The position numbers and the translations under genes are program-made. Shown piece after piece: positions 32,098 through 40,588 of a DNA stretch of 53,465 nucleotides. The stretch covers positions 1-53,465 of the forward strand of contig DASYAD010000039.1 of assembly GCA_036501515.1 (NCBI GenBank), read 5' to 3'. The notes beneath the pieces were generated by a model. That model was not told the origin of the DNA. It ran no database searches and saw only the letters and a program-made list of their open reading frames with translations. How positions within the stretch are numbered: position 1 is the first letter of the stretch; each line of letters starts with the position of its first letter. The DNA is from Trebonia sp036501515 (GTDB taxonomy: Bacteria > Actinomycetota > Actinomycetes > Streptosporangiales > Streptosporangiaceae).

Positions 32098-33737
32098 GCA
32101 ACGTCAACGCCACCACGTTCGCGATCGTCGTCGTCCTGTTCGTCATCGTGACCGGCGTCGGGTTCGGCGCCGCGCGCTGGCGGCGCGCGGACAACATGAA
32201 GCACCTCGACGAGTGGGGTCTCGGCGGGCGCGGCTTCGGCACGTTCATCACCTGGTTCCTGCTCGGCGGCGACCTCTACACCGCCTACACGTTCATCGCG
32301 GTCCCCGCGCTGGTGTTCGGCTCGGGATCGATCGGGTTCTACGCCGTCGCGTACACGATCATGGTGTTCCCGATCGTCTTCATCTTCCTGCCGCGGCTGT
32401 GGTCGGTGTCCCGTGTGCACGGGTACGTCACGCCAGCCGACTTCATCCGCGGCCGCTACGGGTCGCGCGGGCTCGCCCTGGCGGCCGCCTTCACCGGGAT
32501 CCTGGCGCTGATGCCGTACATCGCCCTGCAGCTGGTCGGCATCCAGGCGGTGCTGACGGTGATGGGCGTCGGCGCCTCGTCGGCCAACACGTTCGTCAAG
32601 GACCTGCCGCTGTTCATCGCGTTCCTGGTGCTGGCGATCTTCACCTACGTCTCCGGCCTGCGCGCGCCCGCCATGATCGCCTTCGTCAAGGACACCCTGA
32701 TCTACGTGTTCGTCCTGGTGGCGGTGTTCTACATCCCGACCAGGCTCGGCGGCTGGAGCAACATCTTCGGCACCGCGCAGGCGCACTTCGCCGCGCTCTC
32801 CCCCGTCACCCACAAGCCGCTCGGCACGTTCACGCCGGCCGCCGCGTCCATCGGCAGCACCCGGCTCGACTTCGCCTCGCTGGCCCTCGGCTCGGCCGTC
32901 GCGCTGTTCCTCTACCCGCACGCGATCACCGGCACGCTGGCCGCCAAGCGGCGCACCGCGGTCAAGCGCAACATGATCTACCTGCCGCTCTACTCGGTGC
33001 TGCTGGCGCTCATCGCACTGTTCGGCTACATGGCGATCGCCGACCCGGTGACGGCGGCGAACGTCAAGAAGACCGGCAACGCGCAGCTCGCCGTCCCGTA
33101 CCTGTTCCAGCACATGTTCCCCAGCTGGTTCACGGGGATCGCCTTCGCGGGCATCATCATCGGCGCCCTCGTGCCCGCCGCGATCATGTCGATCGCCGCC
33201 GCCAACCTGTTCACGAGAAACGTGTTCAAGGAGTTCTTCAAGCCCGACGCCTCGCCGGCTCTGCAGACCCGGATGTCCCAGTGGGTGTCGCTGGTGGTGA
33301 AGCTGGGCGCGCTGCTGTTCGCCGTCGAACTGCCGCACACGTTCTCGATCAACCTGCAGCTGCTCGGCGGGATCTGGATACTGCAGCTCGCCCCGATGCT
33401 CATCGGCGGGCTGTTCACCCGCTGGTTCCACCGCTGGGCGCTGCTGACGGGCTGGCTCGCCGGGATGGTGTTCGGCACCCTGGCCGCCTACAACGTGGCC
33501 ACGCCGACGGCCTCGCACTGGGCGGGCTCGTCCGACATCGAGTTCGGCCACACGATCTACATCGGGATCAGCGCGCTGGTACTCAACCTGGTGATCGCCG
33601 TCGTGCTCACCGTCGTCCTGCGCGCCGTCAGGGCCCCGGAGGGGTCCGACGAGACACTCCCGCACCAGTACACGGCCGACCCCGAGGAGGCACCCGTCCC
33701 CGCGCCGGCCGGCGTCGGCGCCCAGCCTGCCGCGTGA
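32094..33737 (+). CDS. sodium:solute symporter (SSS), MctP-like monocarboxylate transporter
   Basis: This 547-residue membrane protein has about thirteen helices. It begins with a helix and then DEWGLGGRGFGTFITWFLLGGD, a hallmark of the SSS fold around helix 1, and has the conserved YVTPADFIRGRYGSRG segment. It is closest in layout to MctP-type carriers that import monocarboxylates (lactate, pyruvate, propionate) with sodium. The coupled DUF3311 gene supports this subgroup. It is followed after 106 bases by an IlvG-like ThDP enzyme with its own leaderless-type promoter. Confidence 0.88.
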   Translation: MSNVNATTFAIVVVLFVIVTGVGFGAARWRRADNMKHLDEWGLGGRGFGTFITWFLLGGDLYTAYTFIAVPALVFGSGSIGFYAVAYTIMVFPIVFIFLPRLWSVSRVHGYVTPADFIRGRYGSRGLALAAAFTGILALMPYIALQLVGIQAVLTVMGVGASSANTFVKDLPLFIAFLVLAIFTYVSGLRAPAMIAFVKDTLIYVFVLVAVFYIPTRLGGWSNIFGTAQAHFAALSPVTHKPLGTFTPAAASIGSTRLDFASLALGSAVALFLYPHAITGTLAAKRRTAVKRNMIYLPLYSVLLALIALFGYMAIADPVTAANVKKTGNAQLAVPYLFQHMFPSWFTGIAFAGIIIGALVPAAIMSIAAANLFTRNVFKEFFKPDASPALQTRMSQWVSLVVKLGALLFAVELPHTFSINLQLLGGIWILQLAPMLIGGLFTRWFHRWALLTGWLAGMVFGTLAAYNVATPTASHWAGSSDIEFGHTIYIGISALVLNLVIAVVLTVVLRAVRAPEGSDETLPHQYTADPEEAPVPAPAGVGAQPAA

Positions 33738-33843
33738 GTGCCAGCCGCCTCCGTTCTGGGAAACCTCAACAGGATGACCGAACGGGCGCGGCTGACACCG
33801 TCACCCCTGCACAAACCGCGCACGGCCGGGTAGCGTCACGCAC

Positions 33844-35484
33844 GTGACTTCTCTCACCGGGCACGCCGGCGCGCACGCCGTCGCGGTCGCCGAGCGGTAT
33901 GGCGTGACCACCATGTACACCCTGTCAGGGGGCCACGTCTTCCCCCTCTACGACGGCGCCGTCAAGGCCGACCCGCCGATGCGGCTCATCGACGTCAGGC
34001 ACGAGCAGACGGCCGTGTTCGCCGCCGAAGCGACCGCCCGCCTCACCAGGACTCCCGGCCTCGCCGTGGTCACGGCGGGCCCGGGAGTCACCAACAGCGT
34101 GAGCGCGGCGACCTCCGCCTGGTTCAACGGCGCGCCGGTGGTGCTGCTCGGCGGCCGCGCGCCCGACTACCTGTGGGGCAAGGGCGCGCTGCAGGAGCTT
34201 GACCACGTGCCGCTGCTCGCCCCGGTGACCAAGCGCGCCTGGACGGAGCACGCCACCGCAGGGATCGCGTCGTCGGTCAACGAGGCGTTCGGGCTGGCGC
34301 TGACGCCGCACCGCGGCCCGGTCTTCTGCGACTTCCCGCTCGAGGCGGTCTACGGCGACGCCGTCGTCGACATCCCCGACCTGGCGGTGGAAACGCCCGC
34401 GGCGCCCGGCGACGCGGACGTCGCCGCGATCGCGGCGCTGCTCGCGCAGGCGCGGCGCCCCGTCCTGGTCCTCGGCTCAGACGTCTGGCTCGGCGGCGCC
34501 GAGGCGGCCGCCCTCGCCTGCGCCGAGGCGCTGCGCCTGCCCGTGATCACCAACGGCCAGGGGCGCGGGGTGCTGCCGCGCGGCCACTCGCTGCTGGTGA
34601 CCCGCGCACGGACGCTCGCCCTGGCCGAGGCCGACCTGGTCATCGTGGCCGGCGTCCCGCTCGACTTCCGGCTGCGCTACGGCAGCTTCGGGCCCGGGGA
34701 CGCGCCCGCCAAGGTGGTGCACGTGGCCGACTCCGCCGGCGGCATCGCTACCCACTGCCCGCTGGCGGCGTCGGCGTCGGGTGACCTGGCGCTGTTCTTC
34801 ACCGCGCTGGCGGCCGCGGGCGGCCACCGGCCCGCGGGCGACATGGAGTGGCTGGCCCGGCTGCGGGGCACGGCGCGCACGGCGGTGGCAGAAGACACCC
34901 CGCTGCTCGAGACCGAGGCCTTCCCCGTCCACCCGATGCGCGTCTACGGCGAGCTGCTGCGCCAGCTCGACGACGACGCGGTGGTGATCGGGGACGGCGG
35001 CGACTTCGTCTCGTTCGCGGGCCGCCTGATCGAGCCGTCCTTCCCCGGCCGCTGGCTCGACCCCGGACCCTACGGCTGTCTGGGCACGGGCCTCGGCTAC
35101 GCGATCGCGGCCCGCCTGGCCCACCCGTCGTCCCAGGTGGTGCTGATGCTCGGGGACGGGGCGGCCGGGCTGTCACTGATGGACGTCGACACGCTCGTGC
35201 GGCACAACCTCCCGGTCGTCATGATCGTCGGCAACAACGCGGCCTGGGGCCTGGAGAAGGGCCCGATGCGGGCCGTCTACGGGTACGACGTCGCGGCCGA
35301 CCTGCGGCCTGAGACGCGCTACGACGAAGTCGTCCGTGCCCTCGGCGGGGCCGGCGAGCTGGTCACCAAGCCGGACGAGATCGGGCCCGCCCTGCGGCGC
35401 GCGTTCGCGTCTGACAGCCCCTACCTGGTCAACGTGCTCACCGACGTGCGGGCCGAGTACCCCCGCACCACCACGGGCGTCTAG
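33844..35484 (+). CDS. thiamine-pyrophosphate enzyme, acetolactate synthase-like (IlvG type)
   Basis: This 546-residue ThDP-dependent enzyme has the N-terminal pyrimidine-binding domain with catalytic Glu54 (DVRHEQTA), a central domain, and the pyrophosphate motif GDG (437-439) ending in NN (464-465). It resembles mycobacterial IlvG (Rv1820) more than the main IlvB synthase; no small regulatory subunit is adjacent. It may make acetolactate or act on another 2-oxo acid or acyl-CoA. The GTG follows TAGCGT (33831-33836) by seven bases, so the mRNA is probably leaderless. The stop overlaps the stop of the convergent HD-domain gene, sharing CTAG. Confidence 0.82.
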   Translation: MTSLTGHAGAHAVAVAERYGVTTMYTLSGGHVFPLYDGAVKADPPMRLIDVRHEQTAVFAAEATARLTRTPGLAVVTAGPGVTNSVSAATSAWFNGAPVVLLGGRAPDYLWGKGALQELDHVPLLAPVTKRAWTEHATAGIASSVNEAFGLALTPHRGPVFCDFPLEAVYGDAVVDIPDLAVETPAAPGDADVAAIAALLAQARRPVLVLGSDVWLGGAEAAALACAEALRLPVITNGQGRGVLPRGHSLLVTRARTLALAEADLVIVAGVPLDFRLRYGSFGPGDAPAKVVHVADSAGGIATHCPLAASASGDLALFFTALAAAGGHRPAGDMEWLARLRGTARTAVAEDTPLLETEAFPVHPMRVYGELLRQLDDDAVVIGDGGDFVSFAGRLIEPSFPGRWLDPGPYGCLGTGLGYAIAARLAHPSSQVVLMLGDGAAGLSLMDVDTLVRHNLPVVMIVGNNAAWGLEKGPMRAVYGYDVAADLRPETRYDEVVRALGGAGELVTKPDEIGPALRRAFASDSPYLVNVLTDVRAEYPRTTTGV

Positions 35485-36764
35485 GAGGCCCTGATCACTT
35501 GCCGGCCGAGCGCGTCGACCACCCGGGGGTCGTACTCGCAGGCGGTGTCGAGACGCAGCCTGGCCACCGCCTCGGCCGCCCGGTCGGGATCGGCCGAGCT
35601 GCCGACCAGGTCGTCGTAGGCGTTGGCGGCCCGGATGATGCGGCTGGAAAGCGGGGGCGCCGGCGTGCTGCCCGCCGGGCGGCACGGGTCGGACTGCCGC
35701 CGCACGATGTCGGCCACGGTGTCGAGCACCCGGGCCTGCTGTATCACCTCGGCGCCGTACTCGGCGATGCGGCGCTGCTCGTCGCGGGCCACCAGCACGG
35801 TCGCGCCGCCGGGAACCGGGTCGCGCAGCGAGAGCTGGCCGATGTCGTGCATCAGGGCCGCGTACTCCAGCTCGAGCAGCGCGGCCTCGGCCATGCCGAG
35901 CTCCCGCCCGATCGCCACCGACAGCCGGCTGACCCGGGCCGAGTGCCCGGTCTCCACGTACCCGCCGATCTCGGTGACCCGGGCCAGGGCGCGCACCGTC
36001 TGCAGGTAGGTGGCCCTGATCCCCGCGTACCGGCGCAGCGCGACCTGGGTGACGAGCAGCGGCGCGGCGAACACGGCGACCGCGGCAAGCCCCATGACCT
36101 CGGCCGCGAACGCGATCAGGAGCGCCGAGGCGCCGGTCGCGGCGGCGATCGGCCACTGCACGCGCAGCTCGTCGCCGAACACGACCGCGAACCTGGCGCG
36201 CAGCGCGTCCGTCCTGATAAGCGCCGTCAGCACCGACTCGAGCAGCCAGGCGGCGAAGACAAGCCCGATCATGACCGGCAGCTCCGACCACCACTGGCCG
36301 CCGATCAGCCCCGCGTTGGCCAGCGGGCGGAAGACGGCGGCCACGAACGCGGTGGCCAGCAGCCGCGCCGACATCGCGGTGAGCCTGGCCGGGCGGCCGG
36401 CCGCCAGGTGCGGGAGCGCGCCGACGATCATCGCGAGCGCGGTCACGGCGATGACCTGGGCCGCGCCCGGACGGGCGGGGAAGTCGCCGATCCGCAGCAG
36501 CAGCGCGTAGGCCAGGGACCCGGCGGTGGCGATGGGAGCCGCCTCCCGGTCGCCAGGCAGGTTCAGCCGCAGCAGCTCGCCGAACGCGATCAGCGCACCG
36601 AACGCCAGCGCCGCGTGCACGTCGCTGACACCGGTGACCGCGGTCTGAGTGACCGACCAGATCAGCAGCAGCCCGGCGAGGGCGGCAAGCAGCCAGTGGC
36701 CGGAGTCCAGGGAAGGACGCGGCAGTCCGCGGAACTCATGCCGGCGGCCGGCCAACGGCGTCAC
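35481..36764 (-). CDS. membrane protein with degenerate HD-GYP-like domain
   Basis: The 427-residue protein has about seven to eight membrane helices in the first 240 residues and a cytoplasmic HD-type domain. The first motif GHSARVSRL and the MHDIGQLS motif are intact, but the region that in HD-GYP proteins carries HHE and GYP reads IVRRQSDPCRPAGS. It is probably inactive as a cyclic-di-GMP phosphodiesterase and may act as a regulatory partner. The GTG start overlaps the stop of the upstream intact HD-GYP gene (GTGA), so the two are made together. The stop shares CTAG with the convergent ThDP enzyme gene. Confidence 0.8.
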   Translation of the reverse strand: MTPLAGRRHEFRGLPRPSLDSGHWLLAALAGLLLIWSVTQTAVTGVSDVHAALAFGALIAFGELLRLNLPGDREAAPIATAGSLAYALLLRIGDFPARPGAAQVIAVTALAMIVGALPHLAAGRPARLTAMSARLLATAFVAAVFRPLANAGLIGGQWWSELPVMIGLVFAAWLLESVLTALIRTDALRARFAVVFGDELRVQWPIAAATGASALLIAFAAEVMGLAAVAVFAAPLLVTQVALRRYAGIRATYLQTVRALARVTEIGGYVETGHSARVSRLSVAIGRELGMAEAALLELEYAALMHDIGQLSLRDPVPGGATVLVARDEQRRIAEYGAEVIQQARVLDTVADIVRRQSDPCRPAGSTPAPPLSSRIIRAANAYDDLVGSSADPDRAAEAVARLRLDTACEYDPRVVDALGRQVIRAS

Positions 36765-38050
36765 AGGCTCTCGATGGTCCGTAGCGGTTCCTCCGCGGGA
36801 GCGGGTTCAGGCGCCGTCCAGCCGTCCCGCTCGATCGCCGCGACAAAGGCGTGCACGAACGCCGGGTCGAACTGCTTGCCCGACCACTTGCGCAGCTCGG
36901 CGACCGCTTCGGGAACCGGCCTTGCGCCGCGGTAGGAGCGGTCTGACGTCATCGCGTCGAAGGCGTCCGCCACGGCGAGCACCCGGGCGAACTCCGGGAT
37001 CTCGTCGCCTGCCAGGCCCATCGGGTAGCCGCGGCCGTCGATCCGCTCGTGGTGGTGCATGATGCCCGCGAGCGCCTCGTCGAGGAAGCCGATCTCCCGG
37101 ACGATGTCGAGCCCGCGCATCGGGTGCAGCTGGACCGCGGCGTACTCGTCGTCGGTGAGCGAGCTGCGCTTCTGCAGCACCGACGTCGGCACGCCGAGCT
37201 TGCCCACGTCGTGCAGCATCCCCGCGTAGCGGATCGCCCCGACCCGCTCAGGGCGCATGCCGATCTCCGACGCGATCATCACCGCGCCGCGTGACACCCG
37301 TTCGCTGTGTCCCCTGGTGTAAAAGTCCTTGGTTTCCACCGCCTGGCACAGCGCGCTGACCGTGGCCTCGTAGGCGTGCTGCTGCGCGGCGAACTGCGCC
37401 ACCGCCCAGCGGGCGACGAACAGCGGTATGAGCACGAGGACGGGGGTGAACGGCCCGAGCACCGACCACAGCGCGGCGATCAGTACGCCGAACGCGCCGT
37501 AGCCCAGGTCAGTCAGCCACAGCTTGACGTCGAGCCCGACCCCGCCTGCCGCGCTCCCCGGCTCCCTGGTCAGCCAGAACACGCCGTTGAGGAGCATGAA
37601 GTTGACACCCACGTGCACCACCGCGGCGGCCGCGAACGGCCAGATGATGCCGGGGAAGGCGTCAGGCCCCGGCACGCCCAGGTGCCCGCCCGCCGCGAGG
37701 AAGGTCCGTCCCGCCAGGTACGCGCTGAGCACGTACATCCCCGTGTTGAACAGCCGCTGGGCGGGGGACGGTCCGCGCCGCAGGCCGAGCAGCGTGCCGC
37801 AGCTGACGACGGCCGCACCGACCGGGCCGCACAGGACCACGGCCGCCAGCGACGCCATCGTGTTGGCCGACCAGGCGAGACCGCGGTTGCTGACCAGGGT
37901 CGCCGAGGACTCGCAGGCGATCAGCAGCAGGCCGAGAACGCCGATCTGGCTCCAGTCGAGCCCTCCGAACGGCCCCGCGGCCACCACGACGACCGCCGCG
38001 GCTATCACCGCGCCGATGTAGAGCCACCCGATGCGCGAGAGGTTACCCAC
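36761..38050 (-). CDS. membrane HD-GYP domain phosphodiesterase-like protein
   Basis: This 429-residue protein has about seven to eight membrane helices followed by an intact HD-GYP domain: GHSERVSRG, MLHDVGKLG, HP-RG, MHHHERIDGRGYP and ADAFDAMTSDR. Such domains hydrolyse cyclic di-GMP or related nucleotides, or act as 5'-nucleotidase-like signalling enzymes. I chose the GTG at 38050, with AGGGGAG about five bases upstream. A longer in-frame ATG at 38185 adds 45 residues without family features. Its paralogue with a degenerate HD site follows in the same operon. The sensory membrane domain is MASE-like but not assigned. Confidence 0.85.
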   Translation of the reverse strand: MGNLSRIGWLYIGAVIAAAVVVVAAGPFGGLDWSQIGVLGLLLIACESSATLVSNRGLAWSANTMASLAAVVLCGPVGAAVVSCGTLLGLRRGPSPAQRLFNTGMYVLSAYLAGRTFLAAGGHLGVPGPDAFPGIIWPFAAAAVVHVGVNFMLLNGVFWLTREPGSAAGGVGLDVKLWLTDLGYGAFGVLIAALWSVLGPFTPVLVLIPLFVARWAVAQFAAQQHAYEATVSALCQAVETKDFYTRGHSERVSRGAVMIASEIGMRPERVGAIRYAGMLHDVGKLGVPTSVLQKRSSLTDDEYAAVQLHPMRGLDIVREIGFLDEALAGIMHHHERIDGRGYPMGLAGDEIPEFARVLAVADAFDAMTSDRSYRGARPVPEAVAELRKWSGKQFDPAFVHAFVAAIERDGWTAPEPAPAEEPLRTIESL

Positions 38051-38266
38051 GCTCTCCCCTCGCAGCCAGCCGCCGTTGACCCGAATCGCACCTATCGCCG
38101 TCGCTACCCCCAGGAGACCCCGGAAGCCCTCATCGGGACAGTCCTCCCTGTGCAGGAATGACGGCCGGGAACGGATGCCGTCCATGACAGGATAACGTGG
38201 TCATGCGAATAAGCGCAGACCTAAAACGTGATCACTGGCCGGACGGGGATTTTCGCAGGTGAAACC

Positions 38267-38539
38267 CTAATCGGTCACTTCAATCTCGGCCTGGACCTGC
38301 CTGATGCGGACAAGAACCTTGCTGCGCAGCTCGCTCGGGACCGGGTCACAGCCGCAGTGCTTGGCGACGAGGCGCTTCACCGCTTCCTCGAGGCCGTATT
38401 CGCGCAGGCACGGGCCGCACTCGTCGAGATGCTGGCGGATGTGAGCGCAGTCGTCGTCTGACACCTCGCCGTCCAGGTACCAGTAGACCCGGTCGAGTAC
38501 CTCGCTACACGGCGTCTCGTGGGGCTTTCCGCAGCTCAT
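38267..38539 (-). CDS. rsrA: anti-sigma factor RsrA (thiol-redox ZAS protein)
   Basis: This 90-residue zinc-containing anti-sigma factor holds SigR until disulfide stress oxidises it. Cys11, His37, Cys41 and Cys44 (in HLDECGPC) fall at the same numbers as the zinc ligands of S. coelicolor RsrA; formation of a Cys11-Cys44 type disulfide releases zinc and SigR. The gene overlaps the end of sigR by four bases (ATGA) and is translationally coupled. The mycothiol-system anti-sigma annotation applies. Confidence 0.95.
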   Translation of the reverse strand: MSCGKPHETPCSEVLDRVYWYLDGEVSDDDCAHIRQHLDECGPCLREYGLEEAVKRLVAKHCGCDPVPSELRSKVLVRIRQVQAEIEVTD

Positions 38540-39144
38540 TGCCCACCCTCCTCGGCATTCGCCCGGACCAGTCCCTGCTCGGCGGCATAGTCCTGGAGCA
38601 GCTCCCGAAGCTGTCGCCGACCGCGATGCAGCCGCGACATCACGGTACCTATCGGGGTACCCATAATGTCGGCAATTTCCTTATATGCGAATCCCTCGAC
38701 GTCAGCGAGGTAGACCGCGATTCTGAACTCTTCAGGCAGCGACTGCAGCGCCGTCTTGATATCGGAATCGGGCAGCCGCTCAAGCGCTTCCGCCTCGGCC
38801 GACTTCAGCCCGCTCGACGTGTGCGACGCCGAACGCGCCAGCTGCCAGTCCTCAACTTCATCGGATCCTGACCGCTGCGGTTCGCGCTGCCGCTTGCGAT
38901 AGGTGTTAATGAAGGTATTGGTGAGAATCCTGAACAGCCACGCCTTCAGGTTCGTGCCCTGCTGGAACTGGTGGAAGGACGCGTACGCCTTCGCGAAAGT
39001 CTCCTGGACAAGGTCCTCAGCGTCCGCTGGGTTCCTCGTCATCCGGAGGGCGGCGGAATACAGCTGGTCCAGGTACGGCATTACATCCGTCTCGAAGCGC
39101 TCGCCGCGCTCCGCCTGCTTCTCAGGCACGGGTGTCTCTGGCAC
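38536..39144 (-). CDS. sigR: ECF sigma factor SigR (thiol-oxidative stress)
   Basis: The 202-residue sigma factor directs thioredoxin, mycothiol and proteolysis genes under disulfide stress. Region 2 (YSAALRMTRNPADAEDLVQETFAKAYASFHQF ... NLKAWLFRILTNTFINTYRK) and region 4 (LPEEFRIAVYLADVEGFAYKEIADIMGTPIGTVMSRLHRGRRQL) are complete. I chose GTG 39144 because GAGAGGGG lies about nine bases upstream. An upstream in-frame ATG at 39243 gives a 235-residue form whose start is only nine bases from a perfect SigR promoter; this mirrors the long, unstable sigma-R-prime isoform of S. coelicolor. RsrA is encoded immediately downstream. Confidence 0.94.
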   Translation of the reverse strand: MPETPVPEKQAERGERFETDVMPYLDQLYSAALRMTRNPADAEDLVQETFAKAYASFHQFQQGTNLKAWLFRILTNTFINTYRKRQREPQRSGSDEVEDWQLARSASHTSSGLKSAEAEALERLPDSDIKTALQSLPEEFRIAVYLADVEGFAYKEIADIMGTPIGTVMSRLHRGRRQLRELLQDYAAEQGLVRANAEEGGQ

Positions 39145-39252
39145 GGGACCCACCCCCTCTCGGTAACCGTAAGAGGATACCTTCCCCGGAGGACGGGGGG
39201 CGGACCGGCGTGGCCGCGTGAGTGTCGCTGAGGCAAGTGCCATGTCGCGTTC

Positions 39253-39278
39253 AACACTGCCTGAGGGCCCGCAATTCC
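39253..39278 (-). promoter_or_regulatory. SigR-dependent autoregulatory promoter
   Basis: On the minus strand GGAAT (39278-39274) and GTT (39255-39253) are separated by exactly 18 bases, a perfect match to the SigR consensus. The expected start point is about 39245-39247, two to four bases before the ATG at 39243. Transcripts from here would therefore be almost leaderless for the long SigR form. Confidence 0.85.
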
Positions 39279-39328
39279 GGTTTACGGGGATGGAACGGCT
39301 GGACGCGGGGAAGGGTAAGAAGCGTGGG

Positions 39329-40201
39329 ATGCCGCACATGAGGCGCCCGGCCAGGAGTAACCCCGTGCACCCGATATCTTCCGGGAGGGCGACCCCCCGA
39401 ACCCCGCGTGGTCAGGTCCGGCTGAAGGACGAGGAAATCGGGCAGCGGGCTGCGAATACCCCCCGTAAACGGGACAAAGACAGGGACGCGCAGGCCGCCA
39501 GCTACCCGCGTTTCCACGCCGCCGTCGCGCACGCGCAGCTGACCGGCTGGCTCCCCGGCGGCAGCAGCCTCCTGCTCGACTTGTCGGGCCCCGGCGCGCG
39601 GACGGCCGAGGTGGCCGCCTGCGCCGGGCACAGCGTGCTGCGTGTGATCGGACCGGAGATGACGGCGCCGCCGCCCGCCACGGCCTACGAGTCGAGCGGC
39701 CGGGTGAGCACCGTGACCGCCGAGGGGAACGGACTCGAGTTCCTGCCTGACGGCTGCGCCGACGGGGTGATCGCGGAGAACCGCATCCTGTCGCTGCGGC
39801 TGGCGGCGGAGGAACTGGTCGCCGAGATCGCGCGCGTGCTGCGACCGGGCGGGCAGGTGCTCGCCTGCGTCGACTCGCTCAACTACGGCATGGCGGTGCT
39901 GGCGGAGCAGCACCGCTGGCCGCACCTGGTCGACGTGCCCAACGCGGACGTGGTGCTGATCCCGTGGCCTGACGGCACCATCACCCGCTGCTACGCCGCC
40001 GAGCAGCTGCGCGAGCTGTTCACCAGCGCCGGCCTCGAGGTGAACTGGATCAGGCCGCGCACCGTGCTGTCACCGCAGACGGTCAGCTACCTGCTGGCCC
40101 GCGACCCGTCTAGCTTCGCCGAGCTGGTGAGCGCGGAGCTGCGCGCACGCGCGGACGACTCGGTGGGCACGCACCTGATCATCGGCGGCGTCAAGCGGTG
40201 A
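39329..40201 (+). CDS. class I SAM-dependent methyltransferase domain protein
   Basis: The product (about 290 residues) has a Methyltransf_11-like fold: LLLDLSGPGARTAEVA (motif I), a GNGLEFLPDGCADGVIAEN segment (acidic/motif II region) and IARVLRPGGQVLACVDS (motif III). The N-terminal 60 residues are basic and low complexity. The start is uncertain: in-frame ATGs occur at 39290, 39329 and 39338 and a GTG at 39218, and the upstream part overlaps the divergent sigR promoter. It may be coexpressed with sigR from the shared region. The substrate is unknown. Confidence 0.72.
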   Translation: MPHMRRPARSNPVHPISSGRATPRTPRGQVRLKDEEIGQRAANTPRKRDKDRDAQAASYPRFHAAVAHAQLTGWLPGGSSLLLDLSGPGARTAEVAACAGHSVLRVIGPEMTAPPPATAYESSGRVSTVTAEGNGLEFLPDGCADGVIAENRILSLRLAAEELVAEIARVLRPGGQVLACVDSLNYGMAVLAEQHRWPHLVDVPNADVVLIPWPDGTITRCYAAEQLRELFTSAGLEVNWIRPRTVLSPQTVSYLLARDPSSFAELVSAELRARADDSVGTHLIIGGVKR

Positions 40202-40208
40202 CCCGCCG

Positions 40209-40550
40209 CTAGCGGTGCCTGCGGTCCCGCCGCCCCTGGCACGGCACGCAGCGCGGTGTCGCTGGGCGGGCCTCAAGGCGCGGCCCGGGAACCGGGCCGC
40301 CGCAGTCGGTGCACCGCCCGTAGCTGCCGTCGTCGATCCGCGCGAGTGCCGCCTGTACCTCGGTGCGGTGGGTCATGGCCGCCTGCACGGACGCGGCGTT
40401 CCTGTCCGCCTCGGTCAGGAACGCGCCCGCGTCCCCCGCCTCCGCGCCGCCGCCCCTGACAAGGTGGTGTTCACCTAGCAGGACCGCGAGCGTACGGTCC
40501 AGGCCGGCGCGCATTTCCTCGAGACGCTTACGGGCAACGCTGATCTCCAT
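40209..40550 (-). CDS. TraR/DksA-family C4 zinc-finger protein
   Basis: This 113-residue protein has an N-terminal coiled coil (MEISVARKRLEEMRAGLDRTL ... ) and a C-terminal four-cysteine finger, CTDCGGP ... CVPCQGRR. It resembles actinobacterial DksA/TraR-like proteins that bind the RNA polymerase secondary channel or other partners. The acidic tip residues of true DksA are not clear, so ppGpp-linked function is uncertain. The ATG at 40550 has GAGGA about nine bases upstream. The frame continues upstream over the SRAP gene but only as a shadow. Confidence 0.85.
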   Translation of the reverse strand: MEISVARKRLEEMRAGLDRTLAVLLGEHHLVRGGGAEAGDAGAFLTEADRNAASVQAAMTHRTEVQAALARIDDGSYGRCTDCGGPVPGPRLEARPATPRCVPCQGRRDRRHR

Positions 40551-40588
40551 CGGCGGGTCCTCAGGGATGAAGAGGGATCTAGCGGGAT

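Noticed and set aside
31935..33665. 576-codon minus-strand frame opposite the SSS transporter
   Set aside because: Asp/Arg/Gly/His-rich shadow of a well supported membrane protein.
33835..33848. GTCAC-GCAC-GTGAC dyad at the start of the ThDP enzyme gene
   Set aside because: It is formed by the start codon and -10 region of a leaderless start and has no known regulator; probably coincidental.
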